Assembly (NCBI GenBank): GCA_039619475.1
Contig: CM077116.1
Coordinates: 172,761,863-172,825,862 of the forward strand
DNA length: 64,000 bases
Source: Icerya purchasi
Taxonomy: Eukaryota > Arthropoda > Insecta > Hemiptera > Monophlebidae
Direction: 5' to 3'
A program made the translations under genes and the position numbers. The notes under the pieces are model-generated. The model did not search any database. It was given only the letters and a program-made list of their open reading frames with translations, and was not told where the DNA came from. Numbering within the stretch: position 1 is the stretch's first letter; every line of letters begins with the position of its first letter. Positions 1 to 14,760 of the stretch are shown here, piece by piece.

Positions 1-415
1 TTAGTGTAGTTTTTATAAATTAAATTCAAGAAAATGTGAATATTATCAAATAAATATATGCATCAGATGTTCGTACATAATACTGTCATTTTTATTGGAA
101 AAAAAATTTTTATCAGCCCATTTCAATTTATGTAAAATGTTGTTAATTTTGTATTTAACTTCGATTGTATTTATTACATTTATAAATATATTTCAATTTC
201 AATTTTTTTAAATAAATTGTAATCGTTATCTAATATTTTGTGAAAGGTGATATATTGTTGTTGTTTTTTTTTTGTATATATTCAGTTTATACAAATAAAG
301 TTTAGATTTTTAATATATTCTTTTGTTTTTTTTAGTTATTTGTTGAATTTGTTTAATGTGCATTTTATAATATATTCAATTCAAATGTTCATGGAAATAT
401 TTTTAAATGGTAAAG

Positions 416-630
416 GAAAAAGAGGTTTATATTCCACAATTACCGGTATTAAAGTGGCCTATTTAAGTGGTATTGAAGATAACGCAGAGGACGAAAGATG
501 TCAAATTACGGATGACGATGTTGATAGGATTTACAAAGCATGCATTAAAGTAAAAAATACTTACCAAGGTATAGATATACTTCTCACATCGTGTTGGCCG
601 GCCGGAATCACAAAACATGATACTAATCAG
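416..630 (+). CDS. CWF19L1: CWF19L1 exon a (first visible)
   Basis: Encodes KRGLYS, VAYLSG and [11 protein letters not shown], the end of the N-terminal phosphatase-like region of the family. The donor is CAG|GTACCA in phase 0. The acceptor at 414-415 (TAAAG) would make the junction read LG-KRGLYS as in relatives. A stronger-looking acceptor at 334-335 keeps the frame open but adds an unrelated hydrophobic stretch, so the 5' edge is uncertain. Confidence 0.75.
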
Positions 631-3600
631 GTACCATATTTATCTATTTTATGTATACGTAATCTGGATTTAAATTTAAACAACATTTGCTAGTTGTATT
701 TTATTTATAGCATAAAATAAAATTGTATTTTAAATTGAAACTATATTCGATAGCATTTCGTGTGTTTTTAATAGGACCAATAATGGTAAAAATGTAGAAC
801 AGCTTCTCCAGTTCATATTGGTTTTTTAGTTTATATTGTAATGTACGGTGTTATTATTTAGTTCATTACTGACCTATCGGTAAATTTATTTTATGTATTA
901 CTAAAATTTAAAAAAAACTAATTTCTGGGTTTTAAAGTATTATAAATTTAATATTATTATTTCTAAAAAATTTTATGCGAAATTATTTACTTTTAGTTTT
1001 AAAATTTAGTATATGTGTTCAAAAAATAAAATTTTAGTTTAATTTTATAATGTAAATTTTAACATTTCACAATTTCACATCTCCTTGCGGAGGGGTCAAG
1101 CTAATCTTTTCTATTCGTTGCAATTTTAGTATATATGTTTTCGAAAAATTTAAATTTTAATTTCATTTTAAAATATAATGGTCGAAAATTTACTTCCTTC
1201 ATTTTTGGTCTTATTCGTAATTTATGTTAGTTCACACATCACAATTAAGGCGACAAACGAACAAACTAAAATTTCGACCAAAAATGAACTGAAGACGCTG
1301 TTCTGCAAGCTTACCCATTTCTACACATGTGCGAAGAGTTAAACAAAAATTACGGGTTGTTTTATCATAAAGTATGCCGGAGTTATCTTTTGTGGACAGA
1401 TATAATTAAAAGTTCACCATTTATTTCATTACTTTAATGATTGTGTTTAATGTTATGTATGAATATGTTCTTGTAATGTAACAATGAAAAAAATAAATGT
1501 AGCATTAAATTTGAGAATAAGGCCGGAGTAACCAGTAACTTAATACAACAACCAATCTTTTAACGAAACTTGCGTTGAAGCCTTTTCCATTCAGTTCAAT
1601 TTTAAATGGTCTCTTAACGCATGGGATCTATTGTGCATATATGGTGCTTCGATTTAAATCTGTATAAAATATAATTTATCTCCATAAGATATATACATAA
1701 AATTAGATTTGGGGAAAAGGGTAGTAATTACATGTATTTATGAAGAGTTTATGAAAATAATGGGGATGCAACTAAGAATACAATATAATAAAGTATCAAA
1801 CATTACTTTTTAATTGTAGATGATACAACTAATTTGTTGCAAACTGAATAATTGTTAATAGTACTCCTTGACAATGTATGTAAGAAATGTTTGATACTTT
1901 ATTAATTTTTTAAAAATATTTTGCTCGTCACACACAATTGCAAAATTTTGAATCGTCAAATTGAATCTTATCTCTTTACTTGCTATTATTAAGTCTAAAC
2001 TTAAATATCCTAGATCCATAGGTTTTTAATCGAGTTAGAACCTGTCCTAGTAATTTCGCAAAAAGCAAACTCCATATTTTTATATTTTCTGTTTATTCTG
2101 AACAAAATTTTAACGCCCTCTTTAACAATTTAAAATTAAATTATTTTAATTTGTATATTGACTGAGCTACAAACGAATACATCAGGATGAACAAAATCAA
2201 TAAAATGAACTGTCGTAACTTTTGCTTTTTATGTAAATAAAAACATTTCTCGACAAGTTATCAAATTTTTCGGTTTGTTTCTTAGTTGTCATTTCATTTT
2301 AAATACATAACTGATTAATATGCTTATGTGTTTGTGTGTGTGTATATGAAAATACATCGCAGTATTTACTAGACAGTAACGCGTTAGCCTAGTGGTTAAG
2401 GTGCTTGGCTAGCAAATCAGAGGTCACGGGTTCGAGATTTGTTTCGTTCGGGATCCAAGTCGCTCCCAAATTTACATAGCCTAAAATAATTGTGTATCAA
2501 AGAAATCTGGAAAAGTAAAAACGACCGGGACAAAGAGACTGGCCCCCTACTCTTATTAATGCTGTTGGGCTTGGTACATTGTGAACCTTAACGTCTCAAT
2601 CCCCGACGCCCTTTCAAGGGTATGGAGCTTATTAAACTAAATTTACTGGATGTAGATAGCTGAAATTTGGTATATACGCCACCGATCATTTATGGTGAAC
2701 AGAAAAACTATGAAACCGAAAAATTTTTAACCGCAATACTCTGCAACTATATTGAACAAAAAATTATAGATTCTTAAAATATTCCAAAGTTTTAATATAT
2801 GTGTACGTGAATCTAACTAGGTCCCACTTTGTCGAAATTATTTACGGAGATACAGCGATTTTTCGGATGTTAGGTCAGAAATGTTGATTTTGGAATTTTT
2901 AGCGTTTCTGATAGAGCGACCGCTGATTTTTCCTATGCCGCAAACTGCAATGTGATCCCCACTCGCGTTCGTGTTCTATGGCCAAAAACCTAAATTCGCC
3001 TTGCCTGTCGCCTGGTTGCTATGCAAAACTTTAAACTCGTTTTTCTCAAAAGTATGTTTTTTCAAATTTCAACTTCAAACGCAAATATCTGGGCGAGTTT
3101 TGTACTTAGAAGGCTCCGTGGGGTCTCAATCGATCCGAAATTTTGTCTAGTATACCGTACTGGGCTTAACTCCATATCGACAAAGTGGAACTTAGTTAGA
3201 TGCACGTACACATATATGTATTCTAAAAATAGTGGATTTTATATTAATTAACAATATTATCAAAAATTAAATTAACTTTAAATAATGCTATTTAACCTAA
3301 TTTTGGGATACGTGAAATCTATAATAAGCTTTGTTGTATGGGTTAATTTTTATATAAAAATGAATAGCACCCACTTACAAACGGAAACTCGACATAAAAA
3401 AAGTACAGAAATGTTCGGTACTTTAACAAATATCTAATATATAATTTAATTACAAAGTTACTTGCCTTTAGTACATTCGTAACAGTGTAAAATTTCTTTT
3501 ATTAATTTTTTTAGACATAGTTTCCATGTTTGTTACTTCACGTACTGAATTATGAAATTAAAGAATACATATATTAAAAATAAATTAATCGTAGCTTGAA

Positions 3601-6600
3601 TGTTGATTTTTTTGATTACTTTATTACTTAACCTTTTTAAAATTTTTACAACGTATATGTCCAAAAAGATTAAGAGGGTGTTCTAGTCTAGAGGCACAAA
3701 ATTAGGAGGGTTTTTCAAGTTCAATAAAAAAAAAAAAAAAAAAAAGGGTATTTTTACTATCCATTTTTTTACCATTTAATTATTCATGTTTTAAGAATAC
3801 ACAAAGAAATTATCAAAAAAAAAAAATTCAGGCTGATGAAGTGGAGGGGTAAGATAAAAAGGGTTTGTCCTGGTTGACACGATTCCAACCCTTCTATCAA
3901 TTGAAACAAACAAAAAAAAAAAAAAGATTCTTAATTAGTAAAGATGTGGTTATAGCTCCTACTTCAGAGAAGATAAAAAAATTCTCGTAAAATGGTGACT
4001 GAAAAAAAAACGGTCGATTTTTCCCCGTTTTTTAACTTTTCTAAATTTTTTAAAAATAGTAAAAATCAAAATTTTGCCTTTATTCTGGTTGGGGCTGTAA
4101 AGGGATATATAAAGATGATCTATACCCAATTTCAAGTAAATCGATTTATTACAACTTGAGATATCATGTCAACCGTGTTGAAAAAAATAGTTTTGAAAAA
4201 AACGCGTTTAAAGTTTTGAAAGATTCAAGTAAAGTTTCAGGCAGTCTAATTCACAGTATGGTACGTTATACTTACATTTTCTTAATCGGTGATTCCTGAT
4301 TCATACAATGGACCTTCTGATACTTCAAATTGTACATTTTCTGAAGTTCTTTCTTCTAGACGAGCAGTCCTAGCTTCCTTTGAAGCATCAGAAGCTCGGA
4401 TTTCAGAGCGTTCAATTCGGATTCGCCTGACAGTCTAAATGTTCTTTTTTTCATCTATCTGGACTTACAGCACTTCCTTTGTTACTTTTTTTTATCCATT
4501 TTACACTTAATAAATATACTATTCACTAGAGAATTTTATATTTTTGGACTGTACACAGAGTACACACATCTACGTTGCTTGAAGATTGAAACGAAATTGA
4601 CCTGAACTGAACACTAAACAAGAAAAGATTATAACAGAATACGTTACAATGGCATTCAGTTAATCAGTTTTTAAACTATATAATGTATAAAAGAGTTTGA
4701 TTTATCCTCAGGTAGTCGAAGAATGTCTACCGTCTATTGTTTGATCTGCTCCGACTGAGCCGATTTAGTTGCCGCGTTACGAAAATAGCTATAACTCCGT
4801 AAATAATTTTAATTTTGAAAAATCTTTTCGGGGACATATTCTTAAATATCTAAACTATCAGAATATGCAAAAAAAGAAAATTGATTTTTTCATATTTCTA
4901 GACTAAATTACCCCCTTACGCTATTAACAAATTAGAACAAAGTAATAAAATATGGATTTCTAATATTAACATTTCCTTTTAGTTTATATATAAAGTAACA
5001 AAAGTGGAAGATGAGTTTGATAAAATTAATAAAGGTATTGAAAATTGTGTTACAAATGCTTTAAAGGCAAGTAACACGGTAATTAAATAATTAATATCAT
5101 TTACTTATTACGGTACAAAGTTTTGCGGTTTTATCTTTTTGTGTATATTTATAAAACCACCTTATAAAAACAAAAAGTTTCCGATTCGATTATTTTACAA
5201 CAATTTCAGTTTATTGTCGTTTTATTTGTTTTCATATATGTAATTTTGCAATAAATAATGAAGAGAAAAATGTAATGATATTAAAGAATACTTAATTATT
5301 TAATAAGCATTTATTTTGTGTTTACTTACATATTTTGTATTAATATAGAATTTAGAAACACTACATTTATCGAAAAGTTCCATCCTAGTGTCTAAACTTG
5401 CCGCTTTAATAAAACCACGTTACCACTTTTGTGCTTTAGAATCGAAATTTTACGAACGAGCTCCGTACAGGTAATTAGCTTTTGTAATTTACAAATTTGA
5501 AGTGAGTTAAATAAATATAAGAAAAAATTATCTGCCATTTGTGTAAAACATTTTGAACTTATAATAATAGAATGTCTTACGAACTGTAAATTTACTTTTA
5601 AACGCGTACATGGTAGTTTCTATTTTTTTTTTAAATCATTCAAAAATTTTACACTTCCCTAAAAGTAACAGCACGCATTTTATGATATAACGTAGGAATT
5701 TAGATACGGGAGATAATGTACGGCACATCACAAGGATGATTGCTTTAGCAGATTTCGGAAATACCAAAAAGGAAAAATGTATGTACGCTTTAAATATACA
5801 ACCGATTCACTGCATGAAAACTTCCGAATTGATACAGATGACGACCGATACGACAAAATGTCCGTATAAAGCTGAACCGATTAAGACGGAAAGTCCTAAG
5901 CAATACTTTTACGATCTAAACGCTGCTCCCGGACATCAGAAGGGAACGAATTATTTCAAAAGAAAATCCGAAAACCAAAGTCGCGATGTTTATAAATATC
6001 AAAAATTCGAGCATAATGTAAAAATAACTCAAGGTTAGTTCTACCGATAAGAATAACTAATTTAATAACGAAATTACGATTTGAATATTTCTAATTCTTA
6101 ACATCATTCCTTCCTTTTCTTAAGTCATATAATTGTGTTAAACTATTTCCGATGATTACATCTTCTGGTTTTTTCAGAATTGATTAATCTATGTAGCTCT
6201 ACAAAAGTTAAGGCTTCGTTGGGAAAATTTTGTTTTTGTTGCAGTGTAATTCTCTCGTCTTTTTTGCAATTTTTTCCGGAGTTTGAAAAAGTTATAAAGA
6301 ATTTTTTTATTCAAATTCGTGCATTTTTTGCCATTTTCCGATAGGGATACCCCAAATTCTATGTACATATGTCAATAAACCGAGGGGCCTTGAGAACTAT
6401 GAGTCGATAAACGCAACGAGATCACCGCTACTCCCCTTCCAATTTTGAATACAGTATTTATAATCTTTGCCAAGTATTTAAAGCAATGTTCATTCATTTT
6501 TCTTCTTAGCCGGTTGTTTTATTTTTTTTTTTTTTTTTTTTTTTTTGGATGAAATAAAATGAAGATTATTTTGATATATTGGTGTTAGTATTTCATTTAG

Positions 6601-9434
6601 TTTTACTCGCGCTAAAAAAATTTAAAATATACCTACTTCGTTTGTTCCATTCTCTGTAATACAATGGAACCTCGATTATGTGGATCAGTTTGTACCGGAG
6701 CTCATCTGAATAAGCGAAAATTAAAATATTCAAATTAAAATTTTTATCGGCATTCATATTTTAAAAATATGGGTCAATATCGTTTACTAACCTGTGTTTT
6801 TATCGTCCATCTATATATAATCCGTGAATATTTAATAGAATAGAAATGTTCAACATATATACGAAAAAAACTCATATTTTACAAAACGATTTACATTTTA
6901 TTTATAATCCTTTTGCATTTTAATTAGAAGAAAAAAGAGATTGACAAATTAAAAGACGTCGTTCTTCCTTTTCACTATTAAAAAATCGAATTTCTGTTTT
7001 CCTGGATACGTTACAGTTATAGTGTTTCCATTATAGTACTGCTTTTAAAAAGTTCTCCGGAACATTTCTAAATATAGATTGCATTTCGTTTTTTCATTGC
7101 AAAATCACTTACCTTTCCGGAAATTGGGTAGATATTGTTCAAACTATGTATCTGAGAATTGAACATTTCTTGGAAAATTTGATCTAAATTAAGCAGTTTT
7201 AAGTGTCTTAGATTCAATTATTTTCAGTTGCATCGGAGAATTTTCTCTTTTCCTAGTTTCGAAAGCTTGTTTCACTGTGTGCAAAAGATTATATTGTAAA
7301 AATGATTTCAAGAAGAAGAAAAAATGTATAATTTCAAATAAATGAAAACAAGATAACAATCCTTAACAATTTAATAAAATTTACTAAATCGTGTCACTGT
7401 CAGTACGTCTGATAACGTTAAAATATGAATTCCACTACTGTTACTTCATTAAGGTAATCAACTGAATACTAATTAAACATTTTACGTAGGCTAATTTTTT
7501 ATAAAGCGCCTTAATTGCTTTAAAAAATGAAAAATAGGCGTTTTTTTACTCTTACTTTGATAATTGTTATGCATAGTTATTCTTATAAAGAAAAATCTAA
7601 TAAAAACAAAGAATATTTTACTAGTAGTTCAAGAAGTATTGCAGTTAATTACTTATTATAATAACATTTTTAAATTAATTTATTAAAAGAAAATTCAAAT
7701 TTTACATACCAGATGTAACTACTGAATCTGGGCACTGGTTTATGGAGAAAACACCGAATATTATAATTTTTATTTAGTATTATACGCTATCTTGACAAAA
7801 AAATTCTGCCACTTATTTCAAAAAAGCTTTTTACGTACGCTATGAGATAGATTGACAAAGTAATAATTGCGCTTGGAACCAAAATGCAATGAATAGCAAT
7901 GTTAAACTATTGTTTAAGCAGTGTGGATAATTCAAACATTTCATATAATCCAGATATTCAATAAAACATCACAATATTTATCTATGCAAAATATAGCGCG
8001 ATAGCCTAACAATTAAGATACTTGAAGATGTCGTAGGTTTTCAAGATTTGTCTCTTTTCGGATCCAAGTCACTTTTAGGTGTTTATACCTAATCTAAAAT
8101 TGAATATTGATTATACCAGAGAAATCAGGGAATGTAAAGGTGGTCGAGAAAAAGAAACGGGTCCCAATATTCTCTTCAGACCCATTAGAACCAAAAGTAC
8201 ATTATGAGAAGCTTAATTACTGAGACTTAACTTACTTTTGAAACGTAAATTAATGAATTTTCAGTTTATTAACTATTTTGTTTTTAGAACGGCGTATTAA
8301 TAAATGTTAAAAGAATTCTTAAATTCACGTAAATTAATAATTTTCTATTCAGTTTTGTTAGTTTTTTTTTTCAATAAATCTTGTAAATTTTATACAAATC
8401 ACATTTAGTTGTAACGCTAAATTACAAGACCAGCTCCAATAGTGAAAAAAGAGATTAATGTTTACAGAACGAGAAAAAAAAACATAATGATAAAGAAAAT
8501 GCAGTATTTTTAGCACCGCATTAGTATAAAAAAAAATATTTAATATAAAAATGCAACATCCTAATAAAAATATATTGCAAAAAATAATCGCATTACATTT
8601 GTAATCCTCTGTTTTCTGAAGTTGGATTCCTTAAACATTCGGTTAAATTTTCTGAAATGTTTTGTGAAACACTTGGTTTTTCACACATTTTATATATACA
8701 TATATCGTACATAATTATTTTTACAGATGACTGTTGGTTCTGTATCTCCAGTAAAAAATTTGAGGAACATTTGGTTGTTCGTATCGGTTCAACGGTAAGT
8801 AATTACCACTGCATTTTCTTCTTTTCTAGTTTTACTATAGTGTCGTAGGAGATTATTCGTATTTAAATATACGGTTTTATGGCTACAGCGCTTTCTTGTT
8901 GTTTTTTTTCTTCCAACTACAAAAAGTAACATCTGTTCAGTTAAAATACTAATAATTCATGTATCACGCATGCACGTGCAAACACGTACGCCAGATGTAT
9001 ATGGACACGTACATATATATATATGTGGGTATGGTTGTGTACATGCATACATGTGTGCATATATTAATTTTTCTGGTTTAGTTATTTATTAATTGAAATG
9101 CATCTACACTTAGAAACTGGGAATACAAAAACTTCCAATAAAAAATTATCAAGTTCTGGACTACAAACTCTTACAACAATTGTTAAAAATCAAACTGTTA
9201 ATTGCATTTTTAATATCGCTTTTTTTGTTGGTTTTTTTTTTGTTTTGTTTTGTTTTTAAACTTTTATTTAATAAGTTTCTATAGTTATAACCAGCGACTT
9301 TTGCATTCAATTTAAGTGTTTTTCTAGTTCACATTTAGAAAACCTAGTTTAATTTTAAACATTTAGTAATAATTTTTGTGGAACTCAGAAAATAAAAATT
9401 ACTTTTACGCAATTTGTACGCGCGCACGCGCATG

Positions 9435-9468
<34 letters not shown>

Positions 9469-12400
9469 CATATATATATATATATTACTAGCTTAGTTTT
9501 GGATTATAATAAAAATTACACATTATACATGATTAGTATCTATTCGTGTGTTTTAATTTTGAATTATTAAATAAACAGAAATATAGTATTTACACGTATA
9601 TCTTACAAATTTATCAGAATAAAATATATATAAAAGTAACATTATAATTCTAATCAGTTGGTTTTAATTAAGTTTGAAGTTGTTTTTAACACATTGTATT
9701 CTTTTTTTTTTCTTTTTTTTTTTAAAAAAAAAGTAAATAAGTAAATAATTTTTTTTATACCATTTTAGTAACAATTGATGTGTATGTATACTGATCAGTA
9801 CCTTATTAACGAGTTATAATGTGTTTTTTCTTTTGAAGAAATATCGAACATTTTGATTTACATATGACACTGTTTAAATGCAATGATTTATCGAATGAAA
9901 CATTAACGAATGTTAAATTTCCGTGGGTTCAGTTTTATTTTCGTACCTAAAAGATTTTACCTTGTCTGTGCGACTTTTATTTTAATAAATGGTTGTTAAA
10001 ATGATGATCTCCTTGTTGTTGTTTTGCTATCGCGACTATTTAAATTATTTTTGTTTTTATTCATTGTGCATGTTATTAATAGTAGAGAATAAATGGCTGT
10101 TTACCATTAGTTTGAATATTTTTATTAATCCTTGTCCTTTTCCGAATTATGAAATGTAAATTTAATCGAATTTTTCCTTCTGTATTGCATTTTGTTTTTA
10201 ATTGTTTTTTAGTTATTAATTTTGTGTTGAGTGCGTATTTTTTATTTAAATTATTATTAATGGTACGTTGCGGCTAATGTCTTAATCTAGTTTACTTTTA
10301 GTACTAAAATTTGTCGGAATTTTTTGAAAAGATTTAAGAGAGTTATTAACATCTTTTTAATAATAATGATTCTCCTTATTGAAAGTGTAGTAATTTAGGC
10401 AACGCGCCATTTCCCGGTAAACTGAAAACTACAACTCATATCACAAAAACGGTTAATGAAATAAATTTAACGTTCAGAAAAATTAATTTTTAGAATATAT
10501 TTCTAATATCCATTACTCGAACTTCGAATTGTTGATTCCATATTCTACTCCTAAATGCAATTGTATTATCAAATACAATAGTGTTTATTCTATAAGTGTA
10601 TTAATACATTTCAATATTTTTTGTATTTAACGTACCCTAAAACATCAGTCTTGAAGCTTACGAAATTTGGCTAACGCAGAAGGATTATGAGAATATCTGA
10701 ACGCAAATGGTGGGGAACGAAAAGAATATAATTCAAAAAAAGAGAAATTGAATTATTTCCGAAATGTTTTAGCACAGGCACAAATATTAATTTTTGCGTG
10801 TAATCCTACAAGAAAAGCTTGATGAGAAAGAAGTGGCGGAAGAGTAATCTCGCGGATTAGGAATATTTAACAATGGACAGGAAAATGAACAGTCAGTGAA
10901 CTAGTCGAAGTAGTAGTTAACTATGAGTTATGTTATGATTTATAGCTGATGATCATTTGTAGGCATTTGCGTATGGACTAGGAATAGTAAGAGTCTTTAT
11001 AAGAATGTTAATTTATATATTTAGTAAAACATCGGATACCACTAAAATTTTGATCAACAACTCGTATAAATAAATAACGGAATAATGCAACGTCTGACGG
11101 ATCTTTTGGATAGTAATTCGTCATTTTGGTCCCCTTAAGGACTAGCTATGAAGTTTAATTATTTTGCACAATTCACATTCTTTACCATATTGATCAGAAA
11201 TTTAATTTTATGAAAATAAATTTGATCTAAAAGTAAGAAAATTCTATACTATTTAAGTTAATTACACTTCGTTTGATTGTTCTAAATTACTTGATCTATA
11301 ATTTTTTGTAGTATCCATAACCCCAGTTTTACCTGTTTGGTTATTTACTAAAAGAATAAAATATACGGTTTTTAGTATTGTTATATTTTAATATTACTGT
11401 CGAGTGATTAAAGATTTAACACCAATGTTTGTCTTTTCTCCTGTTCCAAGTTCAATTCCAAAAAAAAAAAAAAAAAGATGTTTTTTCTTTCTGAATCTTA
11501 GCAGCTATATTAAAGCACAGTTTTTTTCAATAATAAACTTATTAACTGATAAGTTGTTTGATAATATGTTTATTGCAGTATTATTTTTAAATCATAATTT
11601 TCTAACTATTCTTGTTAATTTGGTATTTTTTTCATTTCGATTCTAAAAGAAAGATCAAATTGATAGAATATATTAAAGTAATTGTGTATAACCTTTAATT
11701 GGCATCTTGGAATTTTTTAAAATCAGTTATAAAGTAATTTTTCACGGCACCGTTATGAAACCTACTAATAAGTTTTATCGGATGTAAATTCTAATGAAAA
11801 AATTTTCATTAAATTTTATATGCTCCTGAAATGTCGGAAACGTATTTTAGCATGGAACATGTTTTAGCCGGGACCTAACTGCCCGAAAACGTTACGCGGA
11901 AAGAGAGACGAAAATAGCGCGCTTATAATAAGAATACCATGACAAAGGGGTTTATAGTGAGTCAGCAGCACATTATCATTTTCATAGACGAGGTCAGCAT
12001 GATTGAAGGCGAGCTGTTGGAAATTCTCAGTTCGCAGCTTCAACAAATTACCATGGAATTCGATAAACCCCGTCCGGCGGACTACTGTAGTAGGACAAAC
12101 GGGTTTATAATGAGTCAATGCATTTTTGTGCACATATTACGTTTGATTTAGTCGATCCTGGACCGCGCCTCGCTAATGTTCGTCTGCCCCAGTCCTGACA
12201 CTCCTCCTTCAACGTCTTCAGGTTACTGTATTCTTCATTGTAATGCTGCATCTACTTCTGTTGAAAATAATAGATGGAAGATATATCGTGAAAAAAAAGA
12301 TCCCTCTCCCTCCTAAATCCGCGCCGAAAACTGCCGCAGATCGACTGAAAGAATGGAAGTTGCGTAAAAAGCTCTAAAAAAGAGCTTCTAGCGAGGATAA

Positions 12401-14661
12401 CGAATGGACCGCTCCTCGTTGATGTTCGTTTGCCCCGGTCCAAAACTGCGTGTTATTTTCGACTTCGCACATTCTGATGAAATTTTACAAAAATTCGTTG
12501 GAACTCAACAGAAGCGTAGCAGTAAGCGAAGAGTGCGGTGACATACGGGCTATCGAAAGTACTATCGATGGTCGGCGGGCATTGATTGTAACGGTTTACA
12601 TTTCACCTGGCATTAGCATTGACAATATTGAAGATTTCTTTAAATTGAATTTGATGGCTTACACACCTAAGGGAGCAAAGATTTTCAAAGTTATTGAAAA
12701 AAGACAATACCATACTATATCCATCATTTTGTCTAGCGATATAAACCTGGATCTGAAGAAACCTGAAAATCACCGATTGGTTTAGTTTATGGAAGAAACG
12801 TTCGGATTACAGCTCAAAACAAATGTCGCTCTATTGACTACTCGTGACAGATCGTGCATTGATACAGTCTTCGCTGGCCACATTGAAAGGATTAATTGGA
12901 AAAATTATATCAGTTATTTTTGTTATCATAACCCGGTGACAGTACCGGTACTTCTAACGACCATGTAGAACAAACAGAAAAATAAAACGATTATCCGCAC
13001 TTTTTGTATTTCTTCATTCATCAACAGAACAACAGCAGTTACGAATTCGGTATTCGGCAAATCAGGCTAAAGCATGTTCCATGTTTCATAGTTTTAGCCG
13101 TAGGCTCTAAGTAAAGGCGCGAAGCGACGATTTTTTATTAATAAGTTTAAAAAAGTTTTAAATCTTATTAGTTTTTTTTTTTTCCATTTTTGGAGTGCTC
13201 TCTTTAAATAAAGTGTTTTAATTTTTTTCCCCTCTAAATGATTTTTTTTTAAATTTAATGTTAAACTACTTTTCCTTAGAGATTCTAAAATTATTTATTT
13301 GATGTTCATTATATTTTTCATCATATGTAACCAGCTCATTTTGAAAGTACACTTCTAAATTCTGTAAATATTATTCCATCATACGTAATTTTTGATTTAA
13401 TGGCCTTCGAATCTACAGTACCTTTCATTATTTTGATTACGTTTTTAACTTTGTTTATTCTTTGCTTAAAATGATTAACAATGTTATCTGCAGTACCATT
13501 TATTTTTTACTTATTTTAATGTTTTTTTTGTTTTTGTTTTTTTCATATGACTGATTATAATCTTATTTCTGATTATTAAATTTTAATTATTTATTTGATA
13601 TTTTTGCATTCTATTTTTTAATGTTTTTAACTTAGTGTCAATGTTTTTCCTCTTTAGCTTTCCAATTTTCTTATAATACAATTTTAATTTTCTTATTTGG
13701 ATATGTTCCTAGTTTATTTCTTCAATCCCATTCCAGCGCTCTTATCATTTTACCATTTTCTTGAAAACCTTGGTACCTTCTTTGTTTTCTGTTTTGATTT
13801 ATTTACTTTAGTACCAGTTCATTTTTCACTTAGCTCAGAGGTCATTTTATTATTTAGCTCGATTCTCATATTTAATAGTTCTGAATTTCTATAACTCATA
13901 GTTGTTTCGCTGTATTCACGTAATATTACTATTAGATATGCATGTCCATCAAAAACACATATCCCCGTTATTATTACTATATTATCTTCTAACACTTATA
14001 GTACCGTTTTATTTACTGTTATTTAAACTCATTATTACATATATTACTTTTTATTTATTAATTTTTGTTTAGAAATCAGGAGATATGTTAAATTTGTAAA
14101 ATGAATCGTTATTGTTTGTTTACGAATGATTTTAACGGAAAGATTAAAGCAAATTATAAAAACAAAGAAAAAATATATGTATTAAGGTTACATCAGTCCT
14201 TGATCAATAGAATCGATAATATAATTTATAAGTTTGGCGCTTGTTCACAGGTTGTGAACAATTTTTTGAACAATCCGGTGCTTCTGGTAACTTAAGTAAT
14301 TATTTCTCAAAATACTTAAGAAACAGTTAATGTAAAGGCAACTAATCAAATTAAGACAATTGAAATATTAAAACATTTAACCATTATCGAAGTAATAAAT
14401 TAAAATTAAAAATTGAATAAAAAAAATAGATTCGTCTTAAAAATATTTCTATTTAGCAGTGTTACTTTATAACAATCTATGCGTTTCATTTTAATGAAAC
14501 AGTATAATGCATATTAAGTTTTTTATTTAAAAATATTCAGTATTATTAATGTATAAAAAATTAAATGATACATTCATATTTCTTCTATACTATATTATAT
14601 TCAATATAATATGTTCAATTAGAAATTTTCTTGATATTAGACCTAATAAATTTTCTTTTTC

Positions 14662-14692
<31 letters not shown>

Positions 14693-14711
14693 ATGTTTAT
14701 ATACTTTGAAT

Positions 14712-14760
<49 letters not shown>

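Larger units (their letters stand above)
11851..13083. mobile_element. Composite element with Helentron-like remnants and 19-bp TIRs
   Basis: 11851-11869 and 13065-13083 are inverted repeats matching at 18 of 19 positions (CATGGAACATG-T/C-TTTAGCC). Between them lie, in plus orientation, a helicase fragment, a short basic peptide ([16 protein letters not shown]), and an endonuclease-like fragment. That protein combination is known from Helentrons (Helitron2), which fuse Rep/PIF1-type helicase to an endonuclease. Two direct repeats of about 40 bp (starting 12162 and 12407) flank the basic-peptide segment, and GGGTTTATA-R-TGAGTCA occurs at both 11949 and 12101. The element looks rearranged and non-autonomous. 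Confidence 0.6.

Noticed and set aside
247..415. CWF19L1 coding sequence upstream of exon a
   Set aside because: The frame is open but encodes a Phe/Tyr/Ile-rich low-complexity stretch unlike the family; treated as intron.
2376..2450. tRNA gene
   Set aside because: No closed cloverleaf; the body is shared with other SINE copies.
13284..13950. LINE ORF1 relic on the minus strand
   Set aside because: Only short phrases (ENRAK..NDL) with many stops; T-rich bias alone could explain it.
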